A DNA stretch of 64,000 bases from Eubacteriales bacterium (GCA_028705495.1 JAQWDK010000003.1:1-64000), one strand, 5' to 3'. Positions 15,712-24,014 are shown, counted from the stretch's first letter. Notes: generated from the sequence alone by a model not told the origin. Numbers and translations are program-made.

Positions 15712-15930
15712 TCACCCTACTTTTACTGTTACATCCGGCTCATATTTTGCTACAATTTTCTTTACTGATTCAAAAAGTCCGTCAACCTCTTCTTTTGTCT
15801 CAACTGTTATTTTTGACATAATAAAATTGACGCTCGCTTTTTCAACACCTTCGAGCTTATTCAAAGCTTTTTCTATTTTAGCTCCGCAGCTTGCGCAGCC
15901 GAGTCCTTTTAATCTAAATGTGTTTTTCAT
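15712..15930 (-). CDS. Stand-alone HMA metal-binding protein (metallochaperone)
   Basis: This is a 72-residue single HMA (heavy-metal-associated) domain with the metal-binding motif GCASCG near residue 9 and the typical beta-alpha-beta fold sequence (KIEKALNKLEGVEKASVNF). It equals the missing N-terminal domain of the adjacent ATPase, four bases downstream, and probably delivers metal to it. ATG 15930 is chosen because GAAAGGAATGG lies before it; an in-frame ATG at 15942 falls inside that ribosome site. It is the first gene of the metal operon. Confidence 0.88.
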   Translation of the reverse strand: MKNTFRLKGLGCASCGAKIEKALNKLEGVEKASVNFIMSKITVETKEEVDGLFESVKKIVAKYEPDVTVKVG

Positions 15931-16015
15931 ATATATGACCATTCCTTTCTCACTGACCTGGAAGTTTATCTTTCAATCTTCTACCCTTTGGCGTTTTTTG
16001 TATTGTATGCGCATG

Positions 16016-16033
16016 GTTGAATTATTGTTCAAC
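16016..16033. promoter_or_regulatory. CadC/ArsR-type operator near the metal operon start site
   Basis: A perfect inverted repeat GTTGAA-N6-TTCAAC lies just downstream of the -10 box of the minus-strand promoter, where a repressor would block transcription of the HMA-ATPase operon. Confidence 0.7.
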
Positions 16034-16036
16034 TAC

Positions 16037-16066
16037 ATTATAATTGAACGACCGCTCAACTGTCAA
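16037..16066 (-). promoter_or_regulatory. Promoter of the HMA-ATPase operon with operator in its spacer
   Basis: On the minus strand this is TTGACA, an 18-base spacer and TATAAT. The spacer contains TTGAGCGGTCGTTCAA (16044-16059), an imperfect palindrome of the TGAA-N6-TTCA kind bound by ArsR/CadC repressors. The operator position predicts tight metal-inducible control. Confidence 0.82.
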
Positions 16067-16127
16067 GGGGTAAGGTAAAATATTTATTGAAAAAATCTCA
16101 AAACATACTTCTCCAAAAATAATATAC

Positions 16128-16157
16128 TTGTAAATTTGGCATTATTTGTGTTAGAAT
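16128..16157 (+). promoter_or_regulatory. Possible promoter of the CadC-like gene
   Basis: TTGTAA, an 18-base spacer and TAGAAT; a moderate match, 60 bases before the start codon. No second operator is obvious here. Confidence 0.4.
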
Positions 16158-16218
16158 AGGTTGTGCTTATATTATTATTACCCATTACTTATTACTCGCT
16201 TTATAGGAGGGAACAGGC

Positions 16219-16587
16219 TTGAAAAAAGATGAAATTGTTTGTGATTGCGATGTGATTCACGCAGATGTCGTCGAAAGCGTCAGGCAGAGGATGCCCGACG
16301 AAAACGAGCTCTGCGACCTCTCCGACTTCTTCAAGGTGTTAGGCGACAGTACAAGGGCCCGCATACTTTGGGCACTAGACGAGAGCGAAATGTGCGTTTG
16401 CGACCTTGCTGTACTCCTCAATATGACAAAATCCGCTATCTCCCACCAACTCAGAGCCCTCAGGGAGGCAACACTGGTTAAAAACCGCCGTGACGGCAAA
16501 AATGTCTTTTATTCCATAGCTGACGACCATGTCAAACAGATAATCGAAAAAGGTCTTGAGCATATTAGAGAGCAAAAACAAGAATAA
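16219..16587 (+). CDS. cadC: ArsR/SmtB-family metal-sensing repressor, CadC-like
   Basis: This winged-helix repressor has 122 residues. The N-terminal CDCDVIH motif and the Cys pair in the helix SEMCVCDLAVLLNMT correspond to the cysteines of the CadC alpha3N metal site for Cd/Pb/Zn. The DNA-reading helix is MTKSAISHQLRALREA, followed by the wing VKNRRDGKNVFYSI. TTG 16219 is the start, with TAGGAGGG eight bases upstream. The gene diverges from the HMA-ATPase operon, whose promoter holds two matching palindromes. Metal binding would release the repressor and induce efflux. Confidence 0.92.
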   Translation: MKKDEIVCDCDVIHADVVESVRQRMPDENELCDLSDFFKVLGDSTRARILWALDESEMCVCDLAVLLNMTKSAISHQLRALREATLVKNRRDGKNVFYSIADDHVKQIIEKGLEHIREQKQE

Positions 16588-16601
16588 AAGTTACTTCAAC
16601 C

Positions 16602-16626
16602 TATGGTTGCATATTTTGCAACCATA
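16602..16626 (+). terminator. Possible terminator after the CadC-like gene
   Basis: The stem TATGGTTGCA/TTGCAACCATA has a short loop. No T run follows on the plus strand (an A run does), so it may be a weak terminator or a palindromic protein site. Confidence 0.4.
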
Positions 16627-16749
16627 AAAAAGCTAATTCAATCACAAGTTTATTGAAACTTTGGCGAATATTGTTTAGAATAACATCAGTGGTAGTAGCT
16701 ACACCCATCATAATTATGCTTGGGAAACAAGCATAGGATCGGAGTTAAT

Positions 16750-18003
16750 ATGTTTGATATGAAACAATTCGCCGATTATATTTCAGATAAAAGGCGAAAG
16801 CTCGGACTTACCCAAGAACAGCTCAGCGACCTTGTAGGTGTCACCCATCAAGCGGTTAGCAAATGGGAGCGCGGTGAAGCAATGCCCGAAATCAGTAAGC
16901 TCGGCTCACTAGCAAAAGCTCTCGGAGTCCAGACTGACGAAATTATCGCAAATATGTACACAGAAACCGAAAGCGCGGCGAATGTAAACCAAAGCGGAAA
17001 AGCCGATGCTGAATATTATGCCCTCGCGGACAAGTCAAGCGTGGGTGATGTTTACTATCTTGCACCCGATTTATCTAAGTCCGTCCTGCGCGAAGCGATA
17101 AACACCATCATCGAAACCAAAGGACCGCGTGCCGCATCGATGCTCCTACAGTTCGCGGACGAGGAATATTTAGCAACTGTTGCAGCTCCTATGCTAAGAA
17201 AAGGCGATTTAACGCTTGTCGAATACCTCGACGAAAAATCGATTAAGCGCGAAGTCATCAACCTTATAACATCCGCCGACCTGAGCCCTGATAGGAATTT
17301 CCTGCTCCAAAGCTATCAGAAAGCGGGCATGATTTTAATCCACTCCAAAGATGAAGCATTCATCAATGAAACATTTAATCACGCAGTCGAAGCTACTGGA
17401 AATTGGAATATCTGGAAGGGCTTCATCAATAAATTTCCACCCGAAGTACTTGTCACTCAGGGGACGGATTATATGATAAGGCAAGGCACAAGCGCATTTA
17501 ACGCATGGTGGGGACTTCTTGGTAAGCGTGTTATCGCAAAAATGATGCTTGGTTACGCCGATCATTTTGCCAACAACGACCAGGCATGGCGGGATATTTC
17601 TATTTATCTCGAACATGCTGACCGCCAAATAATGGAGAGCGGAATCAAAGAACGCCTTCTAAATTGCAATCCAAATGTTTTCGCACCGCTTTTCCCAAAG
17701 TTAAGCGACGAGATGAAAAAACTTCTTGAAGAGAAGGGCGTTAAGTACAAACAGCCTGTAAACAATAATAATCGTAACAACTCATATAACTTCAATTTCG
17801 GCAACAAATCAGGAAGAGCAGGAAATTTTGTCGATTCGATTATGAATTTAAGCAACCTGATGGAAAACATAAATAGCCGATTTGAAGAGCTTGAAGGTAG
17901 AATTGACGATCTTGAGGGCAGAATCGATGATATTGAAGACCTAAGCGACCAGATTGAGGACATAAAAGACAGCTTTGACGACCTGAAAGAAGCTTTAAGT
18001 TAG
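16750..18003 (+). CDS. XRE-family regulator with long C-terminal coiled coil
   Basis: The protein has about 417 residues. An XRE helix-turn-helix occupies residues 4-60 (ISDKRRKLGLTQEQLSDLVGVTHQAVSKWERGEAMP). A helical middle region of about 260 residues follows (DEEYLATVAAPMLRKGDL and similar), then an Asn/Gly-rich stretch. The C-terminal coiled coil has repeating LEGRIDDLEGRIDDIEDL heptads. This layout is common in clostridial HTH proteins of unknown target. The start at 16750 is supported by GGATCGGAGT upstream; the TTG at 16720 lacks one. The lysozyme gene follows after nine bases, so the two are probably co-transcribed. Confidence 0.85.
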   Translation: MFDMKQFADYISDKRRKLGLTQEQLSDLVGVTHQAVSKWERGEAMPEISKLGSLAKALGVQTDEIIANMYTETESAANVNQSGKADAEYYALADKSSVGDVYYLAPDLSKSVLREAINTIIETKGPRAASMLLQFADEEYLATVAAPMLRKGDLTLVEYLDEKSIKREVINLITSADLSPDRNFLLQSYQKAGMILIHSKDEAFINETFNHAVEATGNWNIWKGFINKFPPEVLVTQGTDYMIRQGTSAFNAWWGLLGKRVIAKMMLGYADHFANNDQAWRDISIYLEHADRQIMESGIKERLLNCNPNVFAPLFPKLSDEMKKLLEEKGVKYKQPVNNNNRNNSYNFNFGNKSGRAGNFVDSIMNLSNLMENINSRFEELEGRIDDLEGRIDDIEDLSDQIEDIKDSFDDLKEALS

Positions 18004-18012
18004 GAAGGCATA

Positions 18013-18753
18013 ATGTTACGCAAGCGAATACTTATAACTTCGATTATCATTTTTTTGTGCTCAGCAGTTATAATTTCTCTGTACTTCACGGGTGTTTTGA
18101 AGTTCAATAATCCGTCAAAAACAAAATACCCGATAAGAGGTGTTGACGTATCATCATATCAAGGTGTAATCGATTGGGATGTTTTGAGCGCTGAAGGTAT
18201 CGATTTTGCTTTTATCAAAGCAACCGAAGGTTCTGATTTTGTTGACCCGCGATTTTCTTATAATTATGAGAATGCCGTCGGCACCAATTTACGAATAGGT
18301 GCATATCACTTCTTCTCTTTCGATTCATCCGGGGAAACTCAGGCTGATAACTTTATAAATAATGTTTATCAAATCGAAAAGATGCTCCCGCCAGTTGTTG
18401 ATGTGGAGTTTTACGGTAAATACCTGTCTTCACCGCCCACTGATGTCGAAACAATAAAAACTGAGCTGCGTATGATGCTCGAAAGGCTCGAAGAGAACTA
18501 CCGAATTACTCCAATTATTTATGCAACTGAAGAATCATACGTCCTTTTTCTTAAAAACGATTTTATGGAATACCCTATTTGGATACGGAATGTCATCACC
18601 AAACCGTCGCTTTCAGATGGCCGTGAATGGACTTTTTGGCAGTATACAAATAGAGAAACGCTCAAAGGCTACAAGGGAACAGAAAAATATATTGATATGA
18701 ATGTTTTTAACGGTACTGCTGAGGAGTTCGAAAACCTCTTTGGTAAAAAATAA
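18013..18753 (+). CDS. Membrane-anchored GH25 lysozyme (N,O-diacetylmuramidase)
   Basis: This GH25 muramidase cleaves the glycan strands of peptidoglycan. Residues 5-28 form an uncleaved signal anchor. The GH25 barrel runs from about residue 40: RGVDVSSYQGVIDWDVL, AFIKATEGSDFVDPRF, IGAYHFFSF, PPVVDVEF (a conserved acidic pair) and the closing WTFWQYTNRE and YIDMNVFNG segments. The catalytic Asp/Glu positions look intact. The ribosome site is AGGAAGG. It follows the XRE gene closely; the T-box leader of trpB2 begins just after. Confidence 0.93.
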   Translation: MLRKRILITSIIIFLCSAVIISLYFTGVLKFNNPSKTKYPIRGVDVSSYQGVIDWDVLSAEGIDFAFIKATEGSDFVDPRFSYNYENAVGTNLRIGAYHFFSFDSSGETQADNFINNVYQIEKMLPPVVDVEFYGKYLSSPPTDVETIKTELRMMLERLEENYRITPIIYATEESYVLFLKNDFMEYPIWIRNVITKPSLSDGREWTFWQYTNRETLKGYKGTEKYIDMNVFNGTAEEFENLFGKK

Positions 18754-18775
18754 TTTTACCGCTAAAAAATAATTG

Positions 18776-18804
18776 TTGACAATTTTCTCTGATAGTGATA
18801 TTAT
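18776..18804 (+). promoter_or_regulatory. Promoter of the T-box/trpB2 unit
   Basis: TTGACA, a 17-base spacer and TATTAT. It lies 22 bases before the first T-box nucleotides. Confidence 0.82.
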
Positions 18805-18825
18805 GCTATTAAGTTAATAAAACCG

Positions 18826-19105
18826 TTGATTAAGAAGAGTAAGTACGGAAGCAGTTTCCCAGAGAGTGCCGCATTGGTGTGAGCGGTGCAGACGATACCG
18901 TGCCGAATGGACTTATGAGGGCGGGACGAACGGAGCTTTTGGCTCTCAGTAGTGCCCGACGGGGTTCGCCCGTAACAGCGATAGCATATTAACGTATGCG
19001 AAGAGTGGACGGTTTACGTCAATTATGGGTGGTACCGCAGAAGCGATAGCTTAAAAGGCATCGGCTTTTGTCCCTGATTTTTTCAGGGATAAAGGCCGAT
19101 TTTTT
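18826..19105 (+). ncRNA. T-box riboswitch with predicted tryptophan (TGG) specifier
   Basis: The leader has the T-box hallmarks: an AAGAAGAGTAAGTA stem I start, AGAGAG (in CCCAGAGAGTGCC), GAATGGAC with the candidate specifier codon TGG at 18908-18910, and the T-box sequence GGGTGGTACCGCAG at 19027-19040, which pairs with the NCCA end of uncharged tRNA. A long terminator follows. Uncharged tRNA-Trp is predicted to favour antitermination and turn on trpB2. The specifier assignment rests on position and on the downstream gene. Confidence 0.9.
19060..19105 (+). terminator. T-box-controlled attenuator
   Basis: A long stem starts ATCGGCTTTTGTCCCTGA and pairs with TCAGGGATAAAGGCCGAT, followed by six T residues. 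It is the termination half of the T-box switch. Confidence 0.88.
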
Positions 19106-19168
19106 GTTGTCACTTTGTCTTCGCAAAAAAATTATTCAAATGCCAAATATGGCAGAAAGGACATTATT

Positions 19169-20539
19169 ATGTCAAAGAAAGTACCGTACAGAATCTATTT
19201 AAGCGAAGATCAGATACCGAAGTCTTGGTACAATTTGCGTGCGGATATGAAAAACAAACCCGCACCGCTTCTAAACCCCGCAACCCATAAACCCCTCGTT
19301 TATGAGGAGCTCATTCCTATTTTCCCTTCAGCATGTGTAAGTCAAGAGCTTGACAACGATACACGCTATATCGAAATCCCGGATGAGGTCAGGGAGATGT
19401 ACAAAGTGTTCCGCCCCTCGCCGCTAATAAGAGCCTACAACCTTGAAAAGGAGTTAGGAACACCCGCGAAAATATACTACAAATTCGAAGGCAACAACAC
19501 CTCCGGCAGCCACAAGCTAAACAGCTCACTCGCTCAGGCTTATTACGCTAAGGAGCAGGGGCTCACTTCCCTTACAACCGAAACAGGTGCCGGACAGTGG
19601 GGAACCGCAATGGCGGAGGCGTGCTCATACTTCGGACTTGATCTAACCGTTTATATGGTTAAGTGCTCCTACGATCAAAAACCCTTTAGAAAATCGGTTA
19701 TGGGGGTGTTTGGCGGCAAAGTTATTTCATCGCCCAGCAGCACCACAGAAGTCGGAAGGAAGATTCTCGCTGAAACACCTGAAACAACCGGAAGCCTTGG
19801 CTGTGCAATTAGTGAAGCGGTGGAAAAGGCCGTCACAACCGAAAACTGCCGTTATGTACTCGGTTCTGTACTCAATCAGGTTGTCCTCCATCAGTCAATT
19901 ATCGGACTCGAATCAAAGACAGCTCTTGAAATGTATGACGAATATCCCGACATCGTAATCGGATGTGCTGGAGGCGGTTCAAACCTCGGCGGTCTTATCG
20001 CACCATTCGTGCAGGATAAGCTAACAGGCAAAGCTAACCCCGAAATTCTCGCTGTTGAACCCGCATCCTGCCCTTCGTTGACAAGGGGCAGATTTGCATA
20101 CGACTTTTGCGACACCGGCAAAATAACACCGCTTGCAAAGATGTACACCCTCGGCAGCGGATTTATCCCATCTTCAAACCACGCCGGCGGACTTCGTTTC
20201 CACGGTATGTCCCCGATTCTCTCACAGCTCTATTACGACGGTTATATGAAGGCGATTTCCGCAGAACAGACAAAAGTCTTTGAGGCAGCAACATTGTTCT
20301 CAAGGGTTGAAACAATCCTCCCCGCACCCGAATCAGCTCATGCAATTTACGGCGCGATTGAGGAAGCTAAGAAGTGCATCGAGACGGGCGAAGAAAAGAA
20401 GATTCTTTTTGGCCTCACCGGAACTGGTTATTTCGATTTAACAGCTTACCAGTCCTATATGGACGGTACGATGACCGATTATATCCCCTCGGACGAGGAT
20501 CTTGAAAAAGGATTCGATTCACTTCCGAAGGTTGATTAA
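19169..20539 (+). CDS. trpB: Tryptophan synthase beta-like PLP enzyme, TrpB2 type
   Basis: This is a fold-type II PLP enzyme of about 456 residues that matches the long TrpB2 class rather than TrpB1: an N-terminal RIYLSEDQIPKSWYNLRAD segment, RPSPLIRAYNLEKEL, the PLP lysine in NNTSGSHKLNSS, TETGAGQWGTAMA and the phosphate-binding GCAGGGSNLGG. It condenses serine with indole to give tryptophan. No trpA or other trp gene lies in the window, so it may act in indole salvage; the Trp T-box upstream supports a tryptophan role. ATG 19169 has AGAAAGGA eight bases before it, while the in-frame TTG at 19115 has no site. Confidence 0.92.
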   Translation: MSKKVPYRIYLSEDQIPKSWYNLRADMKNKPAPLLNPATHKPLVYEELIPIFPSACVSQELDNDTRYIEIPDEVREMYKVFRPSPLIRAYNLEKELGTPAKIYYKFEGNNTSGSHKLNSSLAQAYYAKEQGLTSLTTETGAGQWGTAMAEACSYFGLDLTVYMVKCSYDQKPFRKSVMGVFGGKVISSPSSTTEVGRKILAETPETTGSLGCAISEAVEKAVTTENCRYVLGSVLNQVVLHQSIIGLESKTALEMYDEYPDIVIGCAGGGSNLGGLIAPFVQDKLTGKANPEILAVEPASCPSLTRGRFAYDFCDTGKITPLAKMYTLGSGFIPSSNHAGGLRFHGMSPILSQLYYDGYMKAISAEQTKVFEAATLFSRVETILPAPESAHAIYGAIEEAKKCIETGEEKKILFGLTGTGYFDLTAYQSYMDGTMTDYIPSDEDLEKGFDSLPKVD

Positions 20540-20551
20540 AAGCACAAAGCA

Positions 20552-20587
20552 GTTCCCCCGTAAAGAAAAGATTCTTTACGGGGGAAC
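20552..20587 (+). terminator. Bidirectional terminator after trpB2
   Basis: A near-perfect stem GTTCCCCCGTAAAGA/TCTTTACGGGGGAAC with a short loop. It also lies at the end of the convergent anti-sigma gene. Confidence 0.85.
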
Positions 20588-20601
20588 ACCTTTTTAGTTT
20601 G

Positions 20602-21585
20602 TTAATCGTTTGAAAGGGTGTAATAATGATTCCGAATCGCCTCTTCGCTAATATCCTCAGTTAAAAGATTTAGTTCAACTGCAAAAGGCATCGTTTTAAG
20701 TATCTCAATATCGGATGCTTTTATATAAGCGATAAAAAAGCCTTCTATTCCATCAACTTCTTGCAATTCTATCTCTGTTTTCAAGCTCTCGAGTCCATCG
20801 AGGTAGATATTATGGAGCTCAGATCGCCATAGTTCCCAATACTGTCTATCGAGTTCGATCCATATCTCTTTTTCTTTTTCCAGTACTTTTTCGATCTCAA
20901 AATAATCCGAATCAGCGGTCAAATCGTTTTCTTCCCATGTAACTGGTAGACCGCTTTCTTCAACTAACTCTTTGTATATTTTCTCAAGTTCTGGTGCGAT
21001 AAAGGGTTTGTAGTAATCGGTACAGCAGAAAAAGTACGGGTCGATTTTGTTCCAAATAACGTTCTTTTTTTCTATGAAGCTTTTATATTCTTCGACTGTT
21101 ACAGTTTTTCGAGTACCATAACCTTCAATTGTTTTACCAACAAGAAAATTTTGGTCAGTTTTTGATTTATAATCAAAATGATAAGGCATGTGCGTCTTTA
21201 TGAGTACATAAAAAAGGCTAGCTTGATTTTCAGGATTTTCGAGAGCTTCTTTTAAATCATCGTCATACATAACAGCCCCCGCAGGTAATACCCAGTCAGA
21301 TTGTAAATTAAAAGGCAATGTAATGCTATTCGCGTAAACAATTCTCTGCGGAAGAGGTGCCGGTTCTGAAATGCTTATCTGGCTACTTTCTGCCATTTCG
21401 GATTGGTCGATTACTATGGGGTTAGGGTTAAATGAGTTCATCGACAAAGATACCGCTACAACAGGAATTAGAATAACCAGAGAAAGTGTAGTTATAAAGA
21501 GCTTTTTTTGGATTTGCTTTTTATTATTACGGTAATCAGCTGCTTTTTTTAATATATATTCTTGCGCTTCTTTGTTGTTTTTCAT
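20602..21585 (-). CDS. Single-pass membrane protein, probable anti-sigma factor
   Basis: This 327-residue protein follows the ECF sigma gene on the same strand (about 90 bases apart). It has a basic cytoplasmic N-terminus (about 28 residues, with AADYRNNKKQIQKK), one membrane helix (residues 29-49) and a large extracytoplasmic region rich in Glu, Trp and Tyr. That topology and position are typical of clostridial anti-sigma factors. No zinc-binding ZAS motif is visible in the short N-terminus, so the assignment rests on context. The signal sensed is unknown. Confidence 0.65.
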   Translation of the reverse strand: MKNNKEAQEYILKKAADYRNNKKQIQKKLFITTLSLVILIPVVAVSLSMNSFNPNPIVIDQSEMAESSQISISEPAPLPQRIVYANSITLPFNLQSDWVLPAGAVMYDDDLKEALENPENQASLFYVLIKTHMPYHFDYKSKTDQNFLVGKTIEGYGTRKTVTVEEYKSFIEKKNVIWNKIDPYFFCCTDYYKPFIAPELEKIYKELVEESGLPVTWEENDLTADSDYFEIEKVLEKEKEIWIELDRQYWELWRSELHNIYLDGLESLKTEIELQEVDGIEGFFIAYIKASDIEILKTMPFAVELNLLTEDISEEAIRNHYYTLSND

Positions 21586-21677
21586 AAGATATCCTTCCTT
21601 ACTTTATTATCTGTAAGTTTGTTTCGTTCGCGTTTTGCGCGATTCGTGCCATGATATACGGCACGAAAGGAACAAAC

Positions 21678-22283
21678 TTATTTACTGAGTGATTTATCAC
21701 TCAGTAATATGCCTTCTTTCTCAAGCAGAGCTTTCAAGGTTGTTTTGACGGATTGACTAATGTTATACAGTTGTTTTTTCGTTTTTCCGAGTATTTTTGT
21801 GATCTCATCATAGCTTTGATTTTCAAAATACATCAGATGGATGAATGCTCTTTGTTCGTCAGGGAGTTTATTTATAGCAGCATTAATCTTTTCGTCGCGC
21901 TCACTGCGGATAAACTCTTCTTCCAGCGACGGTAAATCATCAGGTATTTCAGCCTTTTCATCGAGGGAAACGGGGAGGATGTTCTTCCTTTTTCTGATAT
22001 AGCTGACCGCCTTATTCCTTCCGATTGCGTAAAGATAAGTCTTTAAAGGCGTTTTAAAACTATAACGCTTTGGATGGATTATCAGCTCAAAAAAGGTGTC
22101 GTCCGCAATTTCTTCGGCAGTATCTATATTCCTCACGAACCGGTTTACGAAGAATATAAGACCGCTTCGGTATAAATCCAGTATTTCGCCAAATGCTTCG
22201 TTTGCTTCAAAGGAGAAGTTTTTACTTCCGGTTCCGTATTCAAGAAAACGGCGGTAGCTACTCTCACCGATATCTTTGTTCAG
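21678..22283 (-). CDS. ECF-type RNA polymerase sigma factor, apparently with a CTG start
   Basis: This is a sigma-70 family ECF factor. Region 2 includes FGEILDLYRSGLIFFVNRFVRNIDTAEEIADDTFFELI, and region 4 holds INKLPDEQRAFIHLMYFENQSYDEITKILGKTKKQLYNISQSVKTTLK. The first ATG/GTG/TTG in this frame is GTG 22136, but starting there cuts region 2 in half. The frame is open upstream and encodes the missing 2.1-2.2 part with no ATG, GTG or TTG. A CTG at 22283 (22281-22283) is preceded by GGGAGGGAAAGG and gives a 201-residue protein of normal size. Either CTG is the start or the true start was mutated. The likely anti-sigma gene follows. Confidence 0.78.
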   Translation of the reverse strand: MNKDIGESSYRRFLEYGTGSKNFSFEANEAFGEILDLYRSGLIFFVNRFVRNIDTAEEIADDTFFELIIHPKRYSFKTPLKTYLYAIGRNKAVSYIRKRKNILPVSLDEKAEIPDDLPSLEEEFIRSERDEKINAAINKLPDEQRAFIHLMYFENQSYDEITKILGKTKKQLYNISQSVKTTLKALLEKEGILLSDKSLSK

Positions 22284-22393
22284 AGCCTTTCCCTCCCCTC
22301 GCAGCTGTAAAGGTTCTTCATCTATTAGTCGTTTTACAACCTTATTTTACTATGAAAACAACAAATTATAATGTAAACAATATATGAACGCAG

Positions 22394-22429
22394 AAAATCT
22401 CCCGCACCTTAAAAAGCACGGGAGATTTT
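22394..22429 (-). terminator. Terminator of the 22434-23940 gene pair
   Basis: AAAATCTCCCG/CGGGAGATTTT flanks a loop of about 14 bases that contains a short inner pairing; the T-rich arm acts on the minus strand. It lies at the stop of the 22434 gene. Confidence 0.65.
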
Positions 22430-22433
22430 GTAT

Positions 22434-23087
22434 TTATTCGTCCGGAATAATCATTGTTTTGATAGGATAAATATCATTTATTTTAACATTGTCCTGTTCG
22501 ACAATAAGCTCAAACACTATCGGTCTTATCGTGTCACTTTCCACATCCGAACGGAAAGTGCCGTTGTTGCCCCTGATTTTGTATCTTACCTCAAAAGTGT
22601 CAAGGTAGATAATCGGAGCGGCGTTTGTTCTTTCACGACTGTAAAGGCTTACTTCGATATCGTAAATCTTCTGCATAGTAAATTTTTCGGGCAGATGTTT
22701 TTTCGCGATATACTCGTCCGTAAAATACGACGGATAGCCCTCGTAATTGCCGTTTATAACATTGTTAAAATAGTTGTAGAAAAATCTTGCTGTAATATCG
22801 TAATCATCGAGAATGTTCTCCGTCAGAGAAATTCCATAACCACCGCTGACATAGGTGACATTGCGATCATAAGAGGTATAGATCACATCCTCAAAGATGT
22901 TTTCGCTGTAGTCTGGAGGAAAGAACGTTATCTCCGCTTCAGAGATGGTATCCTTACCACCGCCTGGGTTATTTTTCAGAAAGTCAAGTATGACCGTCAT
23001 CGAATACATCAGGAGCGCAAGTCCGCCAAGCACCACCGTTACGATAATTATCAGCTTTCTTGCTTTCGCTTTTTTATCTTCCTGCAT
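22434..23087 (-). CDS. Uncharacterised single-pass membrane protein
   Basis: I do not recognise a family. The 217-residue protein has a basic N-terminus (QEDKKAKARK), one membrane helix (about 12-34) and an extracytoplasmic domain of about 180 residues that contains FFPPDYSENIF, YYNYFNNVINGNYEGYPSYFTDEY and a beta-rich end. The FFNYFNNVINGNY-like segment recalls the mixed alpha/beta fold of small surface proteins, but no motif is diagnostic. Its start overlaps the end of the sugar isomerase gene by 14 bases, which suggests translational coupling. Confidence 0.7.
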   Translation of the reverse strand: MQEDKKAKARKLIIIVTVVLGGLALLMYSMTVILDFLKNNPGGGKDTISEAEITFFPPDYSENIFEDVIYTSYDRNVTYVSGGYGISLTENILDDYDITARFFYNYFNNVINGNYEGYPSYFTDEYIAKKHLPEKFTMQKIYDIEVSLYSRERTNAAPIIYLDTFEVRYKIRGNNGTFRSDVESDTIRPIVFELIVEQDNVKINDIYPIKTMIIPDE

Positions 23088-23940
23088 AACGCTTGAGGTT
23101 ATTGAATCCGACGCTTATACCTCTGAGCGGATCTTCCATGCCTTCAAACTCGATTGCGAGATAGCCGTCATAACCTGCACGCTTGAGTGTGTCAATGCAC
23201 TGGCGTATCGGAACAGCACCGTGACCGATTATTGCACCGCGGCGGTAGTTGCCCGCTCTCGACATAAACCAGCCTTCGCCGGGGCTGTCAAGACTGCCGC
23301 ATTTAACATGAAAATCTTTTGCGTGAGCGTGACGAGCATATGGAGCCATGATGCCGACGGAAACAGCAGGATCTTCGTCTGCGCAAGTGAAGTTACCCAT
23401 ATCAACGAGAGCGCCAAAGTTCTTTTCGTTTACCGCATTGATGAGTTTTTCAACGCGCTGAGCATCCTGGGAGAAGAAGCCATGGTTTTCAACAGTTGTT
23501 ACAACGCCTTTTTCTTCAGCGTAGCGTGTGATTTCTCTGATAGCGGGAGCCATTAATTCAATAGCATTGTCAAAGCCCCTGCCCACCTTCATCGATGCGG
23601 GGAAACCGCCTGTAACGTCGTGGCGCATAACCGAACAGCCATATGCTGCTGCGATGTCTACATTGCGCTTTACTTTTTCGATTTCGGACTTGAGGTCGCC
23701 GGAAGGTGTGTTGATAAAATCAGCTCCGGTGCAGAAGCAGACAGGTTCGATTCCCGCGCTCTTGCAGTGCTTGTTGATGTCAGCAGCATAAGCGAGGTAA
23801 TCCTCGTAGCCGAGACCGACTTCGATAAAGTCAAGACCTTCGATGCCCATTTCGACAGCTTTGTCGATACAACCCTTGACACCGAGACTGCCATCTGTTG
23901 CGTATTGGTGGAAGCTGTATAAGCTTACGCCTATTTTCAT
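23074..23940 (-). CDS. Sugar phosphate isomerase/epimerase (xylose isomerase-like TIM barrel)
   Basis: This TIM-barrel protein of the AP_endonuc_2 family (289 residues) groups sugar isomerases, epimerases and inosose-type enzymes. Features include KIGVSLYSFHQYA at the start, GIEGLDFIEVG, VENHGFFS with a metal-ligand Glu/His pair, ALVDMGNF, HAHAKDFHVK and a final GYDGYLAIEFEGMED. The Glu-Asp-His-Glu metal site expected for the family appears complete. ATG 23940 is chosen because AAAGGA lies nine bases upstream; the start at 24000 would add a basic 20-residue tail with no site. The substrate is not predictable. Confidence 0.88.
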   Translation of the reverse strand: MKIGVSLYSFHQYATDGSLGVKGCIDKAVEMGIEGLDFIEVGLGYEDYLAYAADINKHCKSAGIEPVCFCTGADFINTPSGDLKSEIEKVKRNVDIAAAYGCSVMRHDVTGGFPASMKVGRGFDNAIELMAPAIREITRYAEEKGVVTTVENHGFFSQDAQRVEKLINAVNEKNFGALVDMGNFTCADEDPAVSVGIMAPYARHAHAKDFHVKCGSLDSPGEGWFMSRAGNYRRGAIIGHGAVPIRQCIDTLKRAGYDGYLAIEFEGMEDPLRGISVGFNNLKRYAGR

Positions 23941-24014
23941 GATTTTTATTCCTTTCGCTTTATGACGGCGGTATTGTCCGTTCCGTCTCTTATTTTTCAA
24001 AATATCATGTTGAA

